Below are positions 16,086 to 26,600 of a DNA stretch of 64,000 nt, in pieces (position 1 is the first letter of the stretch; each line of letters begins with the position of its first letter). The translations under genes and the position numbers were made by a program. The notes under the pieces were generated by a model. The model worked only from the letters and a program-made list of their open reading frames with translations. It was not told where the DNA came from and made no database searches. The stretch comes from Bacteroides acidifaciens (lineage in GTDB: Bacteria; Bacteroidota; Bacteroidia; Bacteroidales; Bacteroidaceae): positions 62,001 to 126,000 of the forward strand of contig NZ_CAEUHO010000004.1 in assembly GCF_903181435.1 (NCBI RefSeq), in the 5' to 3' direction.

Positions 16086-16733
16086 ATGAATCAAGCACTT
16101 ATAAAAACTGTCTTATTTTTTATAGTACTGGCTTTTCATGCCCCGCTTTTCTCACAGAGGAATTTTGAGAGGCATGAATTCTCTTTCCATGCCGGTTATG
16201 GCAATATGCTCAATGGTACTCCTACCCTTACTATGGATACCCACAGTTACCAACGTAAATTAGCACAAGGCGTAAGCTGGGACGGGCAATATCACTTCCG
16301 CCCTCTCAAACGTTTCATTTTCGGTGTAACTTATTCCGGTTTCTCTTCCAAAGGCAGTCATCCCGAAGGAAAAGACCATTTATCCATTCATTTCATCGGC
16401 ACCCAAATCGGTATGTGTAACGCCAATACGAAACATTGGCAAATTCGTGCGGGGATAGGCCCCGGCGGAGTTTTTTTACGTAACAACAGCCAGGTATTCG
16501 GAAAAACAAGAAAAGTCACAGCCAAAAGCATCGGGCTTCTTTCCAACATCAATGCCACCTATAAACTGACTCCCCAGTTAGGAATCGGATTGGGAGTCCA
16601 ATACCTTGTCAGCGGTCTATTCAGAATGAAGACGCATTATCACGGAGAAACTCTTTCTGTCAGATTCGGTGACGGTCAAGATGCCGATCTTTCACTACTC
16701 AATATTGTAACAGGACTATCCTATTATTTCTAA
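16086..16733 (+). CDS. Outer-membrane beta-barrel protein, function unknown
   Basis: A 215-residue protein starting at ATG 16086 with a signal peptide (KTVLFFIVLAFHAPLFSQ). The mature part alternates hydrophobic and polar residues in short strands rich in Gly and aromatics (FSFHAGYGNML, FGVTYSGFSS, IRAGIGPGGVFL, IGLGVQYLVSG) and ends in SYYF with a terminal Phe, typical of an outer-membrane barrel of about 8 strands. No specific family is recognised. The next lipoprotein gene follows by 19 bases, so the two are probably co-transcribed and may work as a pair at the outer membrane. Confidence 0.7.
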   Translation: MNQALIKTVLFFIVLAFHAPLFSQRNFERHEFSFHAGYGNMLNGTPTLTMDTHSYQRKLAQGVSWDGQYHFRPLKRFIFGVTYSGFSSKGSHPEGKDHLSIHFIGTQIGMCNANTKHWQIRAGIGPGGVFLRNNSQVFGKTRKVTAKSIGLLSNINATYKLTPQLGIGLGVQYLVSGLFRMKTHYHGETLSVRFGDGQDADLSLLNIVTGLSYYF

Positions 16734-16752
16734 CATTCACTTAAAAAACACT

Positions 16753-17220
16753 ATGAAGAAATATATATTCATTCTTTTCACTATTATCAGTTTTTGGAGC
16801 TGCACAGAAGATGATACAGTTGACATCACAGTATTACCTTCCGCCACAACTACAGGTGCCGACACATTCGGCTGCCTTGTGGACGGCTGGATTTATGTAG
16901 GCGGAAGATACCTGGGATGGGGTCATTCAAATATATGGACTCACGACTCATTCCACTACAATGAAGAAGAGGATAAACTATACGTTTCAGTCCCCGTAAA
17001 GCCCGAAATTAGGATCCGTTTCACTATATTGTCTCCCAAAGAAGGCGAAGAGTCACTAGTCACGGACATACAGTTCGAAGGAGAAAAACTGGAAGACGGA
17101 ACAGCCCTTGTCAGCCGTTTCGACACAAAAACGAGGGTAATAAGTGCAACATTCGGCAATGGTAAAAGTCTCACTAACGGACGTTTTGATATTCATTACG
17201 CCGTATCTGATAGTAATTAA
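16753..17220 (+). CDS. DUF6252-like lipoprotein
   Basis: A 155-residue lipoprotein with signal peptide and lipobox (SFWSC, Cys17) followed by an acidic stretch TEDD, compatible with surface export. The mature protein starts with TTTGADTFGCLVDGWIYVGG, the pattern seen in DUF6252-type Bacteroidetes lipoproteins, and continues as beta-rich sequence. It follows the barrel gene by 19 bases and ends before a bidirectional terminator. The function is unknown. Confidence 0.65.
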   Translation: MKKYIFILFTIISFWSCTEDDTVDITVLPSATTTGADTFGCLVDGWIYVGGRYLGWGHSNIWTHDSFHYNEEEDKLYVSVPVKPEIRIRFTILSPKEGEESLVTDIQFEGEKLEDGTALVSRFDTKTRVISATFGNGKSLTNGRFDIHYAVSDSN

Positions 17221-17246
17221 CTCTCAGCGAAAAACACATAACATCG

Positions 17247-17280
17247 GGTGTCTCCTTCGTGCTGAAAGAGACACCTTTAT
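17247..17280. terminator. Bidirectional terminator between convergent genes
   Basis: GGTGTCTC (17247-17254) pairs perfectly with GAGACACC (17268-17275) and is followed by TTTAT. It serves the lipoprotein gene on the plus strand and lies just past the stop of the minus-strand MscS gene. Confidence 0.7.
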
Positions 17281-17282
17281 GA

Positions 17283-19133
17283 TTATTCGGCAGTGCCACC
17301 TTGCCCTGCCTTATTCGTTGGACTACCGTTTATCCAATCATCTTTAGGAATGGTCGTTTCATTTCCATCCCGAACTGCCATATAATGTGGTGACATAATT
17401 TCAATACCGGCCTCATTAAATTTATCCTGAATATTCTGATGTAAATCCGAATAAATTTGTGCCATTTTATCTGCCTCCCTGATATATGCATTAATTTGAT
17501 AGACCGGATACCAGTCGCTCAAAGACGTTTCCAGTACGAACGGGCGCGGGTCGTCCACCACTCCGGGAGTGTTCAACGCAGCGTCAATCAATATCTGATT
17601 AACCTGCCGCCAGGGAATATCATAACCGATAGACACTTCCGAGTGAATAATCAATCCATATTCACGTGCTGAAGTACTGTAGTTTACCGTATGAGACGAC
17701 ATGATAAATGAATTTGGAACAGTCACAATCTCATTTTTGGGAGTTCGGATACGGGTAACAAGAGGAGTCTTTTCGATAATATCTCCGGTAGTATCATTCA
17801 ATTTGATCCGGTCGCCCATCTTGAACGGACGCATATAAGTAATCACCAGTCCGGCAATAATATTACCGATAACCGTACTTGAACCAAGCGAAACGATCAA
17901 TCCGACAAATACCGAAATACCCTGGAACACACCGGAATCGGAGCCCGGAAGATAAGGATAAATCATCGCAATCATAAATGCATAGAGCAGGAAACGGGCA
18001 ATATGAAAAGTCGGCATCGCCCAGTCCGGATAGAAGCCATTGATTTTGAGCCGTCCGGCTTCCACTTCACGTGCCAGATACAAAACGAGACGTACCAGAT
18101 ACCTCACAGCATACCAGATAACGATAATGGTAAACAACTTAGGAATATAGTCAATGATACCCACAAAAATAGCGCGAATCGGATTCCATATATATCCTAA
18201 CAATTGATATGCCAACCCTTCTGTCTGTGGGAAGATGATGAAAATCAACGGTACGGTAAACAGTAGCTGCAATCCCATCAGAATATATCGCCCGATACTG
18301 GACAGGAATACTAATAAATTCGCCTGTTTTTGTGCATCTAGCAATTCATATCCCTGGATGGATACCGGTTTTATCTTCGTGTCTTTCAGGCGCAGAATAC
18401 GCGCTTTCAGTTTACGGAACAACCAGTTAGTCAAACGGAACAGGAAATACTGTCCTACAATTACCAACACAAAATAGAGCACACGCTTTACCATTCGCCA
18501 AAGTCCGTGCTCCGCCTTCATCTCATGCAGTTTGGTAATGACATTCTGTTGTCTTTCCTTAGCCAGCGAATCACGGGAAACTCCTTCCCACAAGGCATCC
18601 TGATCGGTAAGAGAAAGCAGTACTTTGCTGCCGTACATCAAATCGGAAATAATGTCCGAATGGTCAATAGCAACAGAATCAGGTTTCAAATTAAAACGTC
18701 TTCCTATCTCTTCGATCGCTGCACCGGTCATCTGTGCACGCTGCTGGGGAGTATATCCGCCACGTTTGGTGAAAAGGTAAAATAAGGTATCACCGTCTAC
18801 CACTACCGGCATGCCCTTAGTGAATTGCCGCAGAGAGTCGATACGCTGACGCTGCTGTGCATACTTTACAGAGTCGACAGTAGCCATCTGAAGCTTCATC
18901 TGCTCCATTTCCATCCTCATATTCGCCTCATTAAGCCGAGCTTCCTCCAATGATTTCTGCATGTTTACTAGATAGATGGAGTCCGAATCGCGTTTCAAAG
19001 GAACATGTCTGCCCGCTATTGTATCTCCGGCAAATATCTTCTTTACCGCCTGCTCCAACTGTGCTTGTGCCCCGATTGCCCGAAAAAAAAGGAACAACAC
19101 CAGTAACGACCATTTTATTTTAACTATTTTCAT
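17283..19133 (-). CDS. MscS-family mechanosensitive ion channel with N-terminal periplasmic coiled-coil domain
   Basis: A 616-residue inner-membrane channel. A signal peptide (VLFLFFRAIGAQAQ) is followed by a charged coiled-coil-like periplasmic part (about 40-190). Four to five membrane helices then cover about 205-425. The pore helix and beta domain signature is VSLGSSTVIGNIIAGLVITYMRPFKMGDRI, then TPLVTRIRTPKNEIVTVPNSFIMSS, which is diagnostic of MscS. The soluble alpha/beta vestibule forms the C-terminus. The channel opens under membrane tension to release solutes during osmotic downshock. It is transcribed alone, convergent with the lipoprotein gene. Confidence 0.92.
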   Translation of the reverse strand: MKIVKIKWSLLVLFLFFRAIGAQAQLEQAVKKIFAGDTIAGRHVPLKRDSDSIYLVNMQKSLEEARLNEANMRMEMEQMKLQMATVDSVKYAQQRQRIDSLRQFTKGMPVVVDGDTLFYLFTKRGGYTPQQRAQMTGAAIEEIGRRFNLKPDSVAIDHSDIISDLMYGSKVLLSLTDQDALWEGVSRDSLAKERQQNVITKLHEMKAEHGLWRMVKRVLYFVLVIVGQYFLFRLTNWLFRKLKARILRLKDTKIKPVSIQGYELLDAQKQANLLVFLSSIGRYILMGLQLLFTVPLIFIIFPQTEGLAYQLLGYIWNPIRAIFVGIIDYIPKLFTIIVIWYAVRYLVRLVLYLAREVEAGRLKINGFYPDWAMPTFHIARFLLYAFMIAMIYPYLPGSDSGVFQGISVFVGLIVSLGSSTVIGNIIAGLVITYMRPFKMGDRIKLNDTTGDIIEKTPLVTRIRTPKNEIVTVPNSFIMSSHTVNYSTSAREYGLIIHSEVSIGYDIPWRQVNQILIDAALNTPGVVDDPRPFVLETSLSDWYPVYQINAYIREADKMAQIYSDLHQNIQDKFNEAGIEIMSPHYMAVRDGNETTIPKDDWINGSPTNKAGQGGTAE

Positions 19134-19233
19134 ATCTTATATTCCTTAAATTATAACTAAGGTTAATCTAACACTTCATTAAAAACAGAGCAAACATACG
19201 GATTGTTTTTGACATTACCATTTCCAAATTGAT

Positions 19234-19241
19234 TATCTTTG
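19234..19241 (+). promoter_or_regulatory. -7 element of the Na+/Ca2+ antiporter gene
   Basis: TATCTTTG at 19234-19241 is a perfect TAnnTTTG match, 21 bases before ATG 19262. It would lie downstream of the in-frame codon at 19229, so it argues for the 19262 start. Confidence 0.6.
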
Positions 19242-19261
19242 CCACTAAAAGAGAAAAAAAC

Positions 19262-20251
19262 ATGAATATATTATTACTTATCGGGGGATTAATCCTCATT
19301 CTTCTAGGAGCTAACGGATTAACAGACGGTGCCGCCTCAGTAGCCAAGCGTTTTCACATCCCTCCCATCGTGATCGGACTTACCATCGTTGCATTCGGCA
19401 CTTCTGCCCCGGAACTGACGGTCAGTGTATCTTCTGCCCTCAAAGGAAGCGCGGATATTGCCATAGGCAACGTGGTGGGAAGCAACATTTTCAATACGTT
19501 GATGATTGTGGGCTGCACGGCTTTATTCGCCCCGATTGTCATCACCCGCAATACGCTTAGAAAAGAAATACCGCTCTGCATACTTTCTTCTATTGTCTTG
19601 CTGATTTGTGCCAATGATGTATTCCTGAATAAAGCTCCGGAGAATATCCTGAACAGAGTAGACGGTTTATTATTGCTTTGTTTCTTTGTTATCTTCATGG
19701 GTTACACGTTTGCCATAGCCTTCAAGCCTGCCACAGCAACACAAACGGAACAGATAAAACCTCCAACAATAGAAGAAGAGACAGAAATCAAATCACTCCC
19801 CTGGTGGAAATCCATTCTTTATATCATTGGAGGCTTAGCTGCCCTAATTTTTGGAGGTCAGTTGTTTGTTGACGGCGCCACGGGCATTGCCCGCAACCTG
19901 GGTGTCAGCGAATCGATTATCGGACTGACACTGGTTGCTGGAGGGACTTCTCTTCCTGAACTGGCTACGTCTATCGTTGCCGCATTAAAGAAAAATCCGG
20001 AAATTGCCATTGGAAATGCGATCGGTAGTAACCTCTTCAATATTTTCTTTGTACTGGGATGTAGCGCCAGCATCACCCCTCTCCATCTTAACGGAATTAC
20101 CAACTTCGACCTGTTTACGCTAGTAGGTTCCGGTATCCTGCTTTGGCTATTCGGGCTGTTCTTTGCCAAAAGGACCATCACAAGAATTGAAGGAGGCATT
20201 ATGATAGTTTGTTATGTGGCGTACATGGTGGTATTGATTTATAATATTTAA
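19262..20251 (+). CDS. Na+/Ca2+ antiporter (CaCA family, YrbG-like)
   Basis: A 329-residue inner-membrane protein with about ten hydrophobic segments and the two alpha-repeats that define the family: GLTIVAFGTSAPELTVSVSSAL followed by GNVVGSNIFNT in the first half, and GLTLVAGGTSLPELATSIVAAL followed by GNAIGSNLFNI in the second. The acidic residues in GTSxPEL bind cations. It exchanges Ca2+ for Na+ or H+ across the inner membrane. A central hydrophilic loop lies at about residue 160-185. The 3' end overlaps the convergent GH172 gene by four bases. Confidence 0.93.
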   Translation: MNILLLIGGLILILLGANGLTDGAASVAKRFHIPPIVIGLTIVAFGTSAPELTVSVSSALKGSADIAIGNVVGSNIFNTLMIVGCTALFAPIVITRNTLRKEIPLCILSSIVLLICANDVFLNKAPENILNRVDGLLLLCFFVIFMGYTFAIAFKPATATQTEQIKPPTIEEETEIKSLPWWKSILYIIGGLAALIFGGQLFVDGATGIARNLGVSESIIGLTLVAGGTSLPELATSIVAALKKNPEIAIGNAIGSNLFNIFFVLGCSASITPLHLNGITNFDLFTLVGSGILLWLFGLFFAKRTITRIEGGIMIVCYVAYMVVLIYNI

Positions 20252-22245
20252 TTATTATAACAAAACACCTGATATTCAGCTTCATTCCAAGTATTTTTTC
20301 CCTCTTTAGACATAGAAACTGGTACGATACGAATATTTAATGATTTCTTTCCCTTAGTATACTTGGCTGGAATTTCAAAGTCATCTTCCAGCCAACGTTT
20401 ATAGGGGTTACTATCAGCTACATACCATAAACGTTCTGTAACCTCTTCACCATCAACAAAAACACGGGCTGCTTGTCGAGCATCGTTTTGATCGCTCAAC
20501 CTACGCAAACGCACTCCTTCATTTTGAGAAGATATATTCACTCTAAAACTACTAAAACTTTCAAAGCGAACGGTTTCTCCTACATATAAAATACGATCCT
20601 CATTTCCCTCAAAGAAGCTTTCCAATTTTGTCCTTCGTACATTACCCATAGCTTTATAGGAGTGCCGTTTAATGGAACGAGAAGAGTTTAAATCCAAGCT
20701 ATCTGTTTTCACCAGTATATTTTTATCTTGACCATAATAGAATATAGTACCCGAATGTTCCAAATACTGATTGTTATATTCGCCCGACTCTATTCCAAAC
20801 TTCAGTTCTGAATAGAAAGGATAACTATCGCCTATACAAAAACGAGTCATAGACCATGGGTTATCCGAAAGACCGTCATATCCTCCCATTGGATGCACTT
20901 CAGGCGGAGTCGGGAATCCCCAACCATAACAAACATAACTTTCAGAACCGTCACTCTCAACTTGTGGTGTCCGTTTGCCGTCAATATATACACGAACATC
21001 CCCCTCGCAAGAAATGATATGTGAACGTTCGGCATGACATGTAATATGAGCAGCAACCATCTTCCCTCTTCCTTGAATAGCAGCTATCGGACTATCTATT
21101 CCTGCCACATGTTTTCGGGTATAATATGGTGTATTACGAAAATACCCGGTATTAAATGTGGGATAAACCAACCGGGAAACTGCTATTTCAGAAAATCCCA
21201 AAGAAACAGGAACACCACTACGATTTTCAATTATTATCTTCGCATGCTTCCAATATGGCATTGGAAAATAATTATAAAACCAACCGTCTGTGGTATATCC
21301 TGACAGCAAATAGTTGGTATCGTGAAAACCCAAAGAATTGCCTCCCAAACACGCCAAAGGACAAGAAATATCGGGTTGTTGATGAGCATCCCAAAACATA
21401 TGAATCCATACATCCTGCAAGTGCTGCTCATTAATCTCCGGAAGATAAAATTTTAAAGAACCAATCGCTCCCTCTCCTTTTTCATCCAATAAAGTAATGG
21501 ATTCGCCAGCATTGATCTTTTGTTCCGACTTACGATGATATGCCAATTGATCTTTACACAAAAGATTACTTCCTTGTTTCTTCCATAATTGTATCAAAGT
21601 ATCATAATTCTCCTTCCCGGTAAAGGTCTTGATACCATTGTCCGCATAAGTGTGGTATACAACATGTCCCCAACCTCCTTCACCTTTGGTTCTTTCATAA
21701 CCTTCCAGTTTCACATCGGTAGTTACACGACACCCCTTGTTAAAGGGCATTGGAACAAAACTCCGTGCAACACGTATAGGGCCTCTTCCATTATCAAACG
21801 GACCAATATAACTTTCAGCCAAAGGTTTTATAAAAGGCTCTTTCTCTCCGAATTCAGATAAACGTAAACTAAAACGAGGCGTTTCTTCTCCATCAAAATA
21901 AAAGCGGAAGAGCGGATCACTTGAACTCATATAGCGATGTTGTACAAGATTATAAATGCATCCCGGACCATCAACATCAAATATTACCCATTCTCCACGT
22001 TGATCCTGATAAAGGCTCCAATCCCAGTCGGCATTCTTTCCTCTTTTATCAATACTGCCTTCATAATGAACAGAGATTCCACGATCTAACAGGGGCAAAG
22101 ATGTAATATCAACCATTCGGGATATACCATAAGATATACTATCGGTCTGCCAACCCGACTGTGCTACAGAGACTATCGAACCAATTGCCGACAATGACAT
22201 AAGCCCGAAAACAACAAAACAAACTAAAAAAATACTTCTTTTCAT
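20248..22245 (-). CDS. Secreted GH172 (DUF2961) glycoside hydrolase
   Basis: A 665-residue secreted protein with a signal peptide (IFLVCFVVFGLMSLSAIGS). The body matches DUF2961, now CAZy family GH172, with the N-terminal motif DWDWSLYQDQRGEWVIFDVDGPGCIYNLV and downstream jelly-roll-like strands. Characterised members act on alpha-D-fructofuranosides or alpha-D-arabinofuranosides as trimeric enzymes. The extra C-terminal 100-150 residues look like a beta-sandwich. It is divergent from the PUL genes and shares their intergenic region, so it is likely co-regulated and would remove furanosidic side chains from the PUL 1 glycan. The specific substrate is unknown. Confidence 0.83.
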   Translation of the reverse strand: MKRSIFLVCFVVFGLMSLSAIGSIVSVAQSGWQTDSISYGISRMVDITSLPLLDRGISVHYEGSIDKRGKNADWDWSLYQDQRGEWVIFDVDGPGCIYNLVQHRYMSSSDPLFRFYFDGEETPRFSLRLSEFGEKEPFIKPLAESYIGPFDNGRGPIRVARSFVPMPFNKGCRVTTDVKLEGYERTKGEGGWGHVVYHTYADNGIKTFTGKENYDTLIQLWKKQGSNLLCKDQLAYHRKSEQKINAGESITLLDEKGEGAIGSLKFYLPEINEQHLQDVWIHMFWDAHQQPDISCPLACLGGNSLGFHDTNYLLSGYTTDGWFYNYFPMPYWKHAKIIIENRSGVPVSLGFSEIAVSRLVYPTFNTGYFRNTPYYTRKHVAGIDSPIAAIQGRGKMVAAHITCHAERSHIISCEGDVRVYIDGKRTPQVESDGSESYVCYGWGFPTPPEVHPMGGYDGLSDNPWSMTRFCIGDSYPFYSELKFGIESGEYNNQYLEHSGTIFYYGQDKNILVKTDSLDLNSSRSIKRHSYKAMGNVRRTKLESFFEGNEDRILYVGETVRFESFSSFRVNISSQNEGVRLRRLSDQNDARQAARVFVDGEEVTERLWYVADSNPYKRWLEDDFEIPAKYTKGKKSLNIRIVPVSMSKEGKNTWNEAEYQVFCYNN

Positions 22246-22552
22246 AAGGTGATAAATATAAAATAAAACATGAATCTATCTATAAAATTTAATTCATAAA
22301 AGTACGGCAACTTATATAAGCACACAACCACTTTATTATCAAATCAATATACTATTTTAACCTTCAAGCTATCTGTTATCATATTTATTTTCCGGCTTAA
22401 TCTTTCTTTGTATATATATAATTAAGGTAATATACTCTTGCCTTAAATAAATGGCAAGAAAAGTATCAGTATATGATAACAAAGTACTTTTTTACATATT
22501 TTTTTTGTGCTTACTTTGCAATGTCCATCTTATATGTTATATCTAATTTATT
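22246..22552. promoter_or_regulatory. Divergent promoter region of PUL 1
   Basis: Very AT-rich spacer between the GH172 gene and the GH5_2 gene. TACTTTG at 22512-22518 resembles a -7 element (one base short of TAnnTTTG), 34 bases before ATG 22553. No clear -33 and no long inverted repeat stand out. Any regulator site is not recognisable by eye. Confidence 0.4.
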
Positions 22553-23533
22553 ATGAAAATGAAGAAAGTCATTTTGTTTATCACCTTATTCTCCATGATA
22601 TCATTATTCAGTTACAGTAAAGATCCTGTAAAACAATGGGGACAACTACAAGTGAAAGGTAATCAATTATGCAGCCAAACCGGAGACCCTATTGTATTAA
22701 GAGGGGTTAGTTATGGCTGGCACAACCTATGGCCCAGATTCTACAATAAGCAATCTGTAAAATGGTTGAAAAAAGATTGGAAATGTACCGTTTTACGCGC
22801 TGCCATGGGGACAGTTATTGAAGACAACTACATTGAAAATCCGGAATTTGCATTAAAATGCATGAATAAAGTGATTAAAGCGGCAATTAAAAACGACCTC
22901 TATGTAATAATCGACTGGCATACTTATTATCCACAAAAAAAAGAAGCAAAAGCATTTTTCTCAATGATGGCACAGAAATATGGTAAATATCCTCATATTA
23001 TTTATGAAATATACAACGAACCTATGGAGGACAGTTGGGAAAGTGTGAAAGAATATGCAACTGATATTATCTCTGAAATACGTAAATATGATCCTGATAA
23101 TATTATTCTTGTAGGCAGCCCACACTGGGACCAAGACTTACACCTGGTAGCAGAAAGTCCTTTAGAAGGATTCAATAATATAATGTATACCCTCCACTTC
23201 TATGCCGCCACTCATAAACAAGAGTTACGGGATAGAGCTGAAGCAGCATGGGAAAAAGGAATTCCCATTTTTGTATCAGAATGTGCAGGCATGGAATGTA
23301 CTGGCGATGGTCCATTAGATATACCAGAATGGACTCGTTGGGTAGAATGGCTGGAAAGCAAAAAGATCAGCTGGGTTAACTGGTCCATTTCAGACAAGAA
23401 CGAAACTTGCTCCATGATTCTTCCGAGAGCAAACAAAAACGGAGGATGGAACGAGTCTTTAATAAAACCTGCAGGACGTCAAAGCCGTAAGTTTATCCAA
23501 CAATACAACTCACATATTTATAAAAATAAATAA
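22553..23533 (+). CDS. GH5 endo-beta-1,4-glucanase (subfamily 2-like), periplasmic
   Basis: A 326-residue enzyme with a signal peptide (VILFITLFSMISLFSYS) and no lipobox, so it is probably periplasmic. Family 5 motifs: LRGVSYGWHNLWPRFYN near the N-terminus (characteristic of the GH5_2 endoglucanases), CTVLRAAMG, the acid/base Glu156 in YEIYNEP, His in LHFYAA, and the nucleophile Glu243 in FVSECAG. It hydrolyses beta-1,4-glucan or glucomannan linkages internally. It is the first gene of the plus-strand PUL, separated from susC by 122 bases that contain a further promoter. Length fits a single catalytic domain. Confidence 0.88.
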   Translation: MKMKKVILFITLFSMISLFSYSKDPVKQWGQLQVKGNQLCSQTGDPIVLRGVSYGWHNLWPRFYNKQSVKWLKKDWKCTVLRAAMGTVIEDNYIENPEFALKCMNKVIKAAIKNDLYVIIDWHTYYPQKKEAKAFFSMMAQKYGKYPHIIYEIYNEPMEDSWESVKEYATDIISEIRKYDPDNIILVGSPHWDQDLHLVAESPLEGFNNIMYTLHFYAATHKQELRDRAEAAWEKGIPIFVSECAGMECTGDGPLDIPEWTRWVEWLESKKISWVNWSISDKNETCSMILPRANKNGGWNESLIKPAGRQSRKFIQQYNSHIYKNK

Positions 23534-23591
23534 TGATAAAATAATATCAGTTTTAGGCAAATAACGTCAATAATTTACATTCCTTATTTAC

Positions 23592-23599
23592 TAGCTTTG
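23592..23599 (+). promoter_or_regulatory. -7 element upstream of susC
   Basis: TAGCTTTG fits TAnnTTTG exactly, 57 bases before the susC ATG. The -33 region is not canonical (TTTAC), as expected for an activator-dependent PUL promoter. Confidence 0.6.
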
Positions 23600-23655
23600 C
23601 ATAAATAAAATATATACGAGATTTTATACTAAAGTTAATTTTAAATTTGATAAAA

Positions 23656-26600
23656 ATGAAGAAGAATCTCTTTTCTTTTCCCCGCTCAAAAGTGCGGATG
23701 CTAAAAGGATCAAAAGGAGTCTGGCTCTTTTTGATTATGTTCTGGATGATAAATACTGCTGCCTCAGCAGCAAGTATTGAGATCAAAGGTACTGTAACAG
23801 ACAGCAAAGGTGAACCTCTGCCCGGAGTTAATATTGTTGAGTTAGGAGTTAAAAAGAACAATGGTACCATCAGTGATTTAAATGGTAAATATACTATAAC
23901 AGTAGAAAGCCAAAAATCTGTTCTTCAGTACACTTTCATCGGTTATAAAACAACAGAAGTCACTGTAGGAAACCGTAAAACAATCAATGTTTCACTCAAA
24001 GATGATACTCAATCTTTGGATGAAGTAGTAGTTGTCGGCTATGGTACAATGAGGAAAAAAGATTTATCCGGAGCCGTTGCTTCTATTAAAAGTGATGACT
24101 TGATGCTTGGTAACCCGACTAGCATTTCCCAAGCCCTACAAGGAAAATTAGCTGGTGTACAAGTAAACCAAAGTGACGGTGCTCCCGGTTCAGGTGTAAG
24201 TATCACCATCCGTGGTGCTAACTCATTCTCTACAAATTCACAACCACTTTACATTGTCGACGGTATTCCGTTTGAGGTAGGAGATACTCCAAGCAGTAAA
24301 GCCAACGAAGGCAACAACTCCACAACTAATCCTCTTTCATTGATCAATCCTAACGACATCGAATCAATCGACATTTTAAAGGATGCTTCTGCAACAGCCA
24401 TTTACGGTTCTCGTGGAGCTAATGGTGTCGTATTGATTACCACTAAAAGAGGTCGTGCCGGAGACGCTAAAGTTGAGTTCTCAGCCAACTTCGGACTTTC
24501 CAAAATAGCCAAAATGGTCAAAATGCTGGATGCTTACACCTATGCTAATTATGTAAATGAGGGTGTAATCAACGGAGCTGCTTATGACAATCTTCCCTAT
24601 TCATACCTTCCTTATCGTGGGAAATGGAACTACCGTCGCGACGAAAACAATCAAATCGTTCCCAACTCCGGTAAATACTATGCTTCACCGGAAGATTATC
24701 TCAATCCGGGTTATCGCGAAGACGAATACGGCAATAAAGAATGGGTAGAGAGCACCAATTGGATGGACGAAATCCTACAAGATGCATTAACACAGGAATA
24801 CAATCTTAGTGTATCAGGAGGAAATGAAAAGAGCAACTATGCATTTTCAGGCAACTATACAGACCAGACAGGTATTATCAAGAATTCTGGTTATGAACGT
24901 TTTGCTGTTCGTGCAAACATCGGAAGCCATGTGAAACCCTGGTTAAATACGGGACTAAATATCAACTTCACCCGTTCGTTAACTAAGTTTGCCAAGTCAA
25001 ATTCTTATGATTATAGCATCATCCGTTCTGCCATGCTTTATTTACCGACATTGTATGTAGGAGACAAGACAGAAGATGATTCTTATGCATGGTTGTCAGC
25101 CAATCCACGTACATACGTTAATACAGCTAAAGATGAGCTGAAATCAATCAATGTATTTACTTCTGCGTTTGCCGAAATTAAAATCCTCGACTGTTTGAAA
25201 TTCCGTCAGAATCTAGGTATCAGTTATTCAGTAAACGATCGTGCAAGTTACTACAATCGTGAAACAGGAGAAGGTAAAGCATCCAACGGACGTGCTGGTA
25301 AGAGTGATAACTTCTGGCAGAACTTAACAGCAGAATCATTGGTTACTTTCGATAAGACATTTAACAAGTTACATCATCTCAATGTAGTAGCTGGTTTCAC
25401 TTACGAAAAATCGGACTGGGGTGGAAAAACAATGAATGCGTCCAACTTCCCGACTGACATCACACAAGATTTCGATATGAGCCAGGCATTAAATATTGAA
25501 ACACCGGCCAGCTATCGAGGTCAAGCAGTTCTAGTCTCTTTATTAGGACGTGCCAACTACACATTCAAGGATCGTTATATTTTCACAACATCATTCCGTC
25601 GTGACGGTTCAAGCCGTTTCGCTCCGGGAAATAAATTCGCGAACTTCGCTTCAGGAGCAGTAGCATGGACCATATCGGAAGAAGAATTCATCAAAAACCT
25701 GAATATATTCAGTAACTTAAAGTTGCGACTCAGCTACGGTCAAACCGGTAATCAAGCTATCAGCAGTTACCAGACTATCGCTTCACTTGCACCATCCAAT
25801 TACCCTCTGGACGGAACATTAAGCAGCGGATTTGCAGGACAAACTTACAAAGGTCCTTTGAACGATAAACTCAAATGGGAAACAACCGACCAATATAATG
25901 TCGGACTCGACATGGGATTCTGGAATAACAGAATTAGTTTATCCGCTAACTATTATTACAAGAAGACCAATGACCTGCTACAAAATGTATCTATACCGAA
26001 CAGTACCGGTTATACTACAATGTGGACGAATTTCGGGCATGTAAAAAACAAAGGAGTTGAATTAACTGGTAAAATCATTGCATTAGATAAAAAAGATTGG
26101 AGCCTAGACTTCGACGGAAACATCTCTTTTAATAAAAATGAAATCGGAGGTTTAACAGCTGACCAATATGCTAACCAATTATGGTATAGTGCCAAAGAAG
26201 TATTTCTGCAAAGAAACGGACTACCTATCGGAACAATCTTCGGCTATATAGAAGACGGCTTCTATGATAATATAGCAGAAGTCCGTGCAGATCCAATATA
26301 TGCTAAAGCATCTGATGATGAGGCTCGCAGAATGATCGGTGAAATCAAATACCTGGACAAAAACAATGACGGAAAAATAACGTCAGAAGACCGCGCCATC
26401 ATCGGTGATACCAATCCTGACTTTATTTACGGTTTGAACGCCAATTTGCGATGGAAAAATCTGACTCTGGGATTGTTCTTCCAAGGAACTCATGGAAATG
26501 ATATTTTTAACGGAAACTTGACTAATATCGGAATGAGTAGTATTGCAAACATCACTCAAGATGCTTATGATTCACGCTGGACACCAGAGAATGCAGCTAA

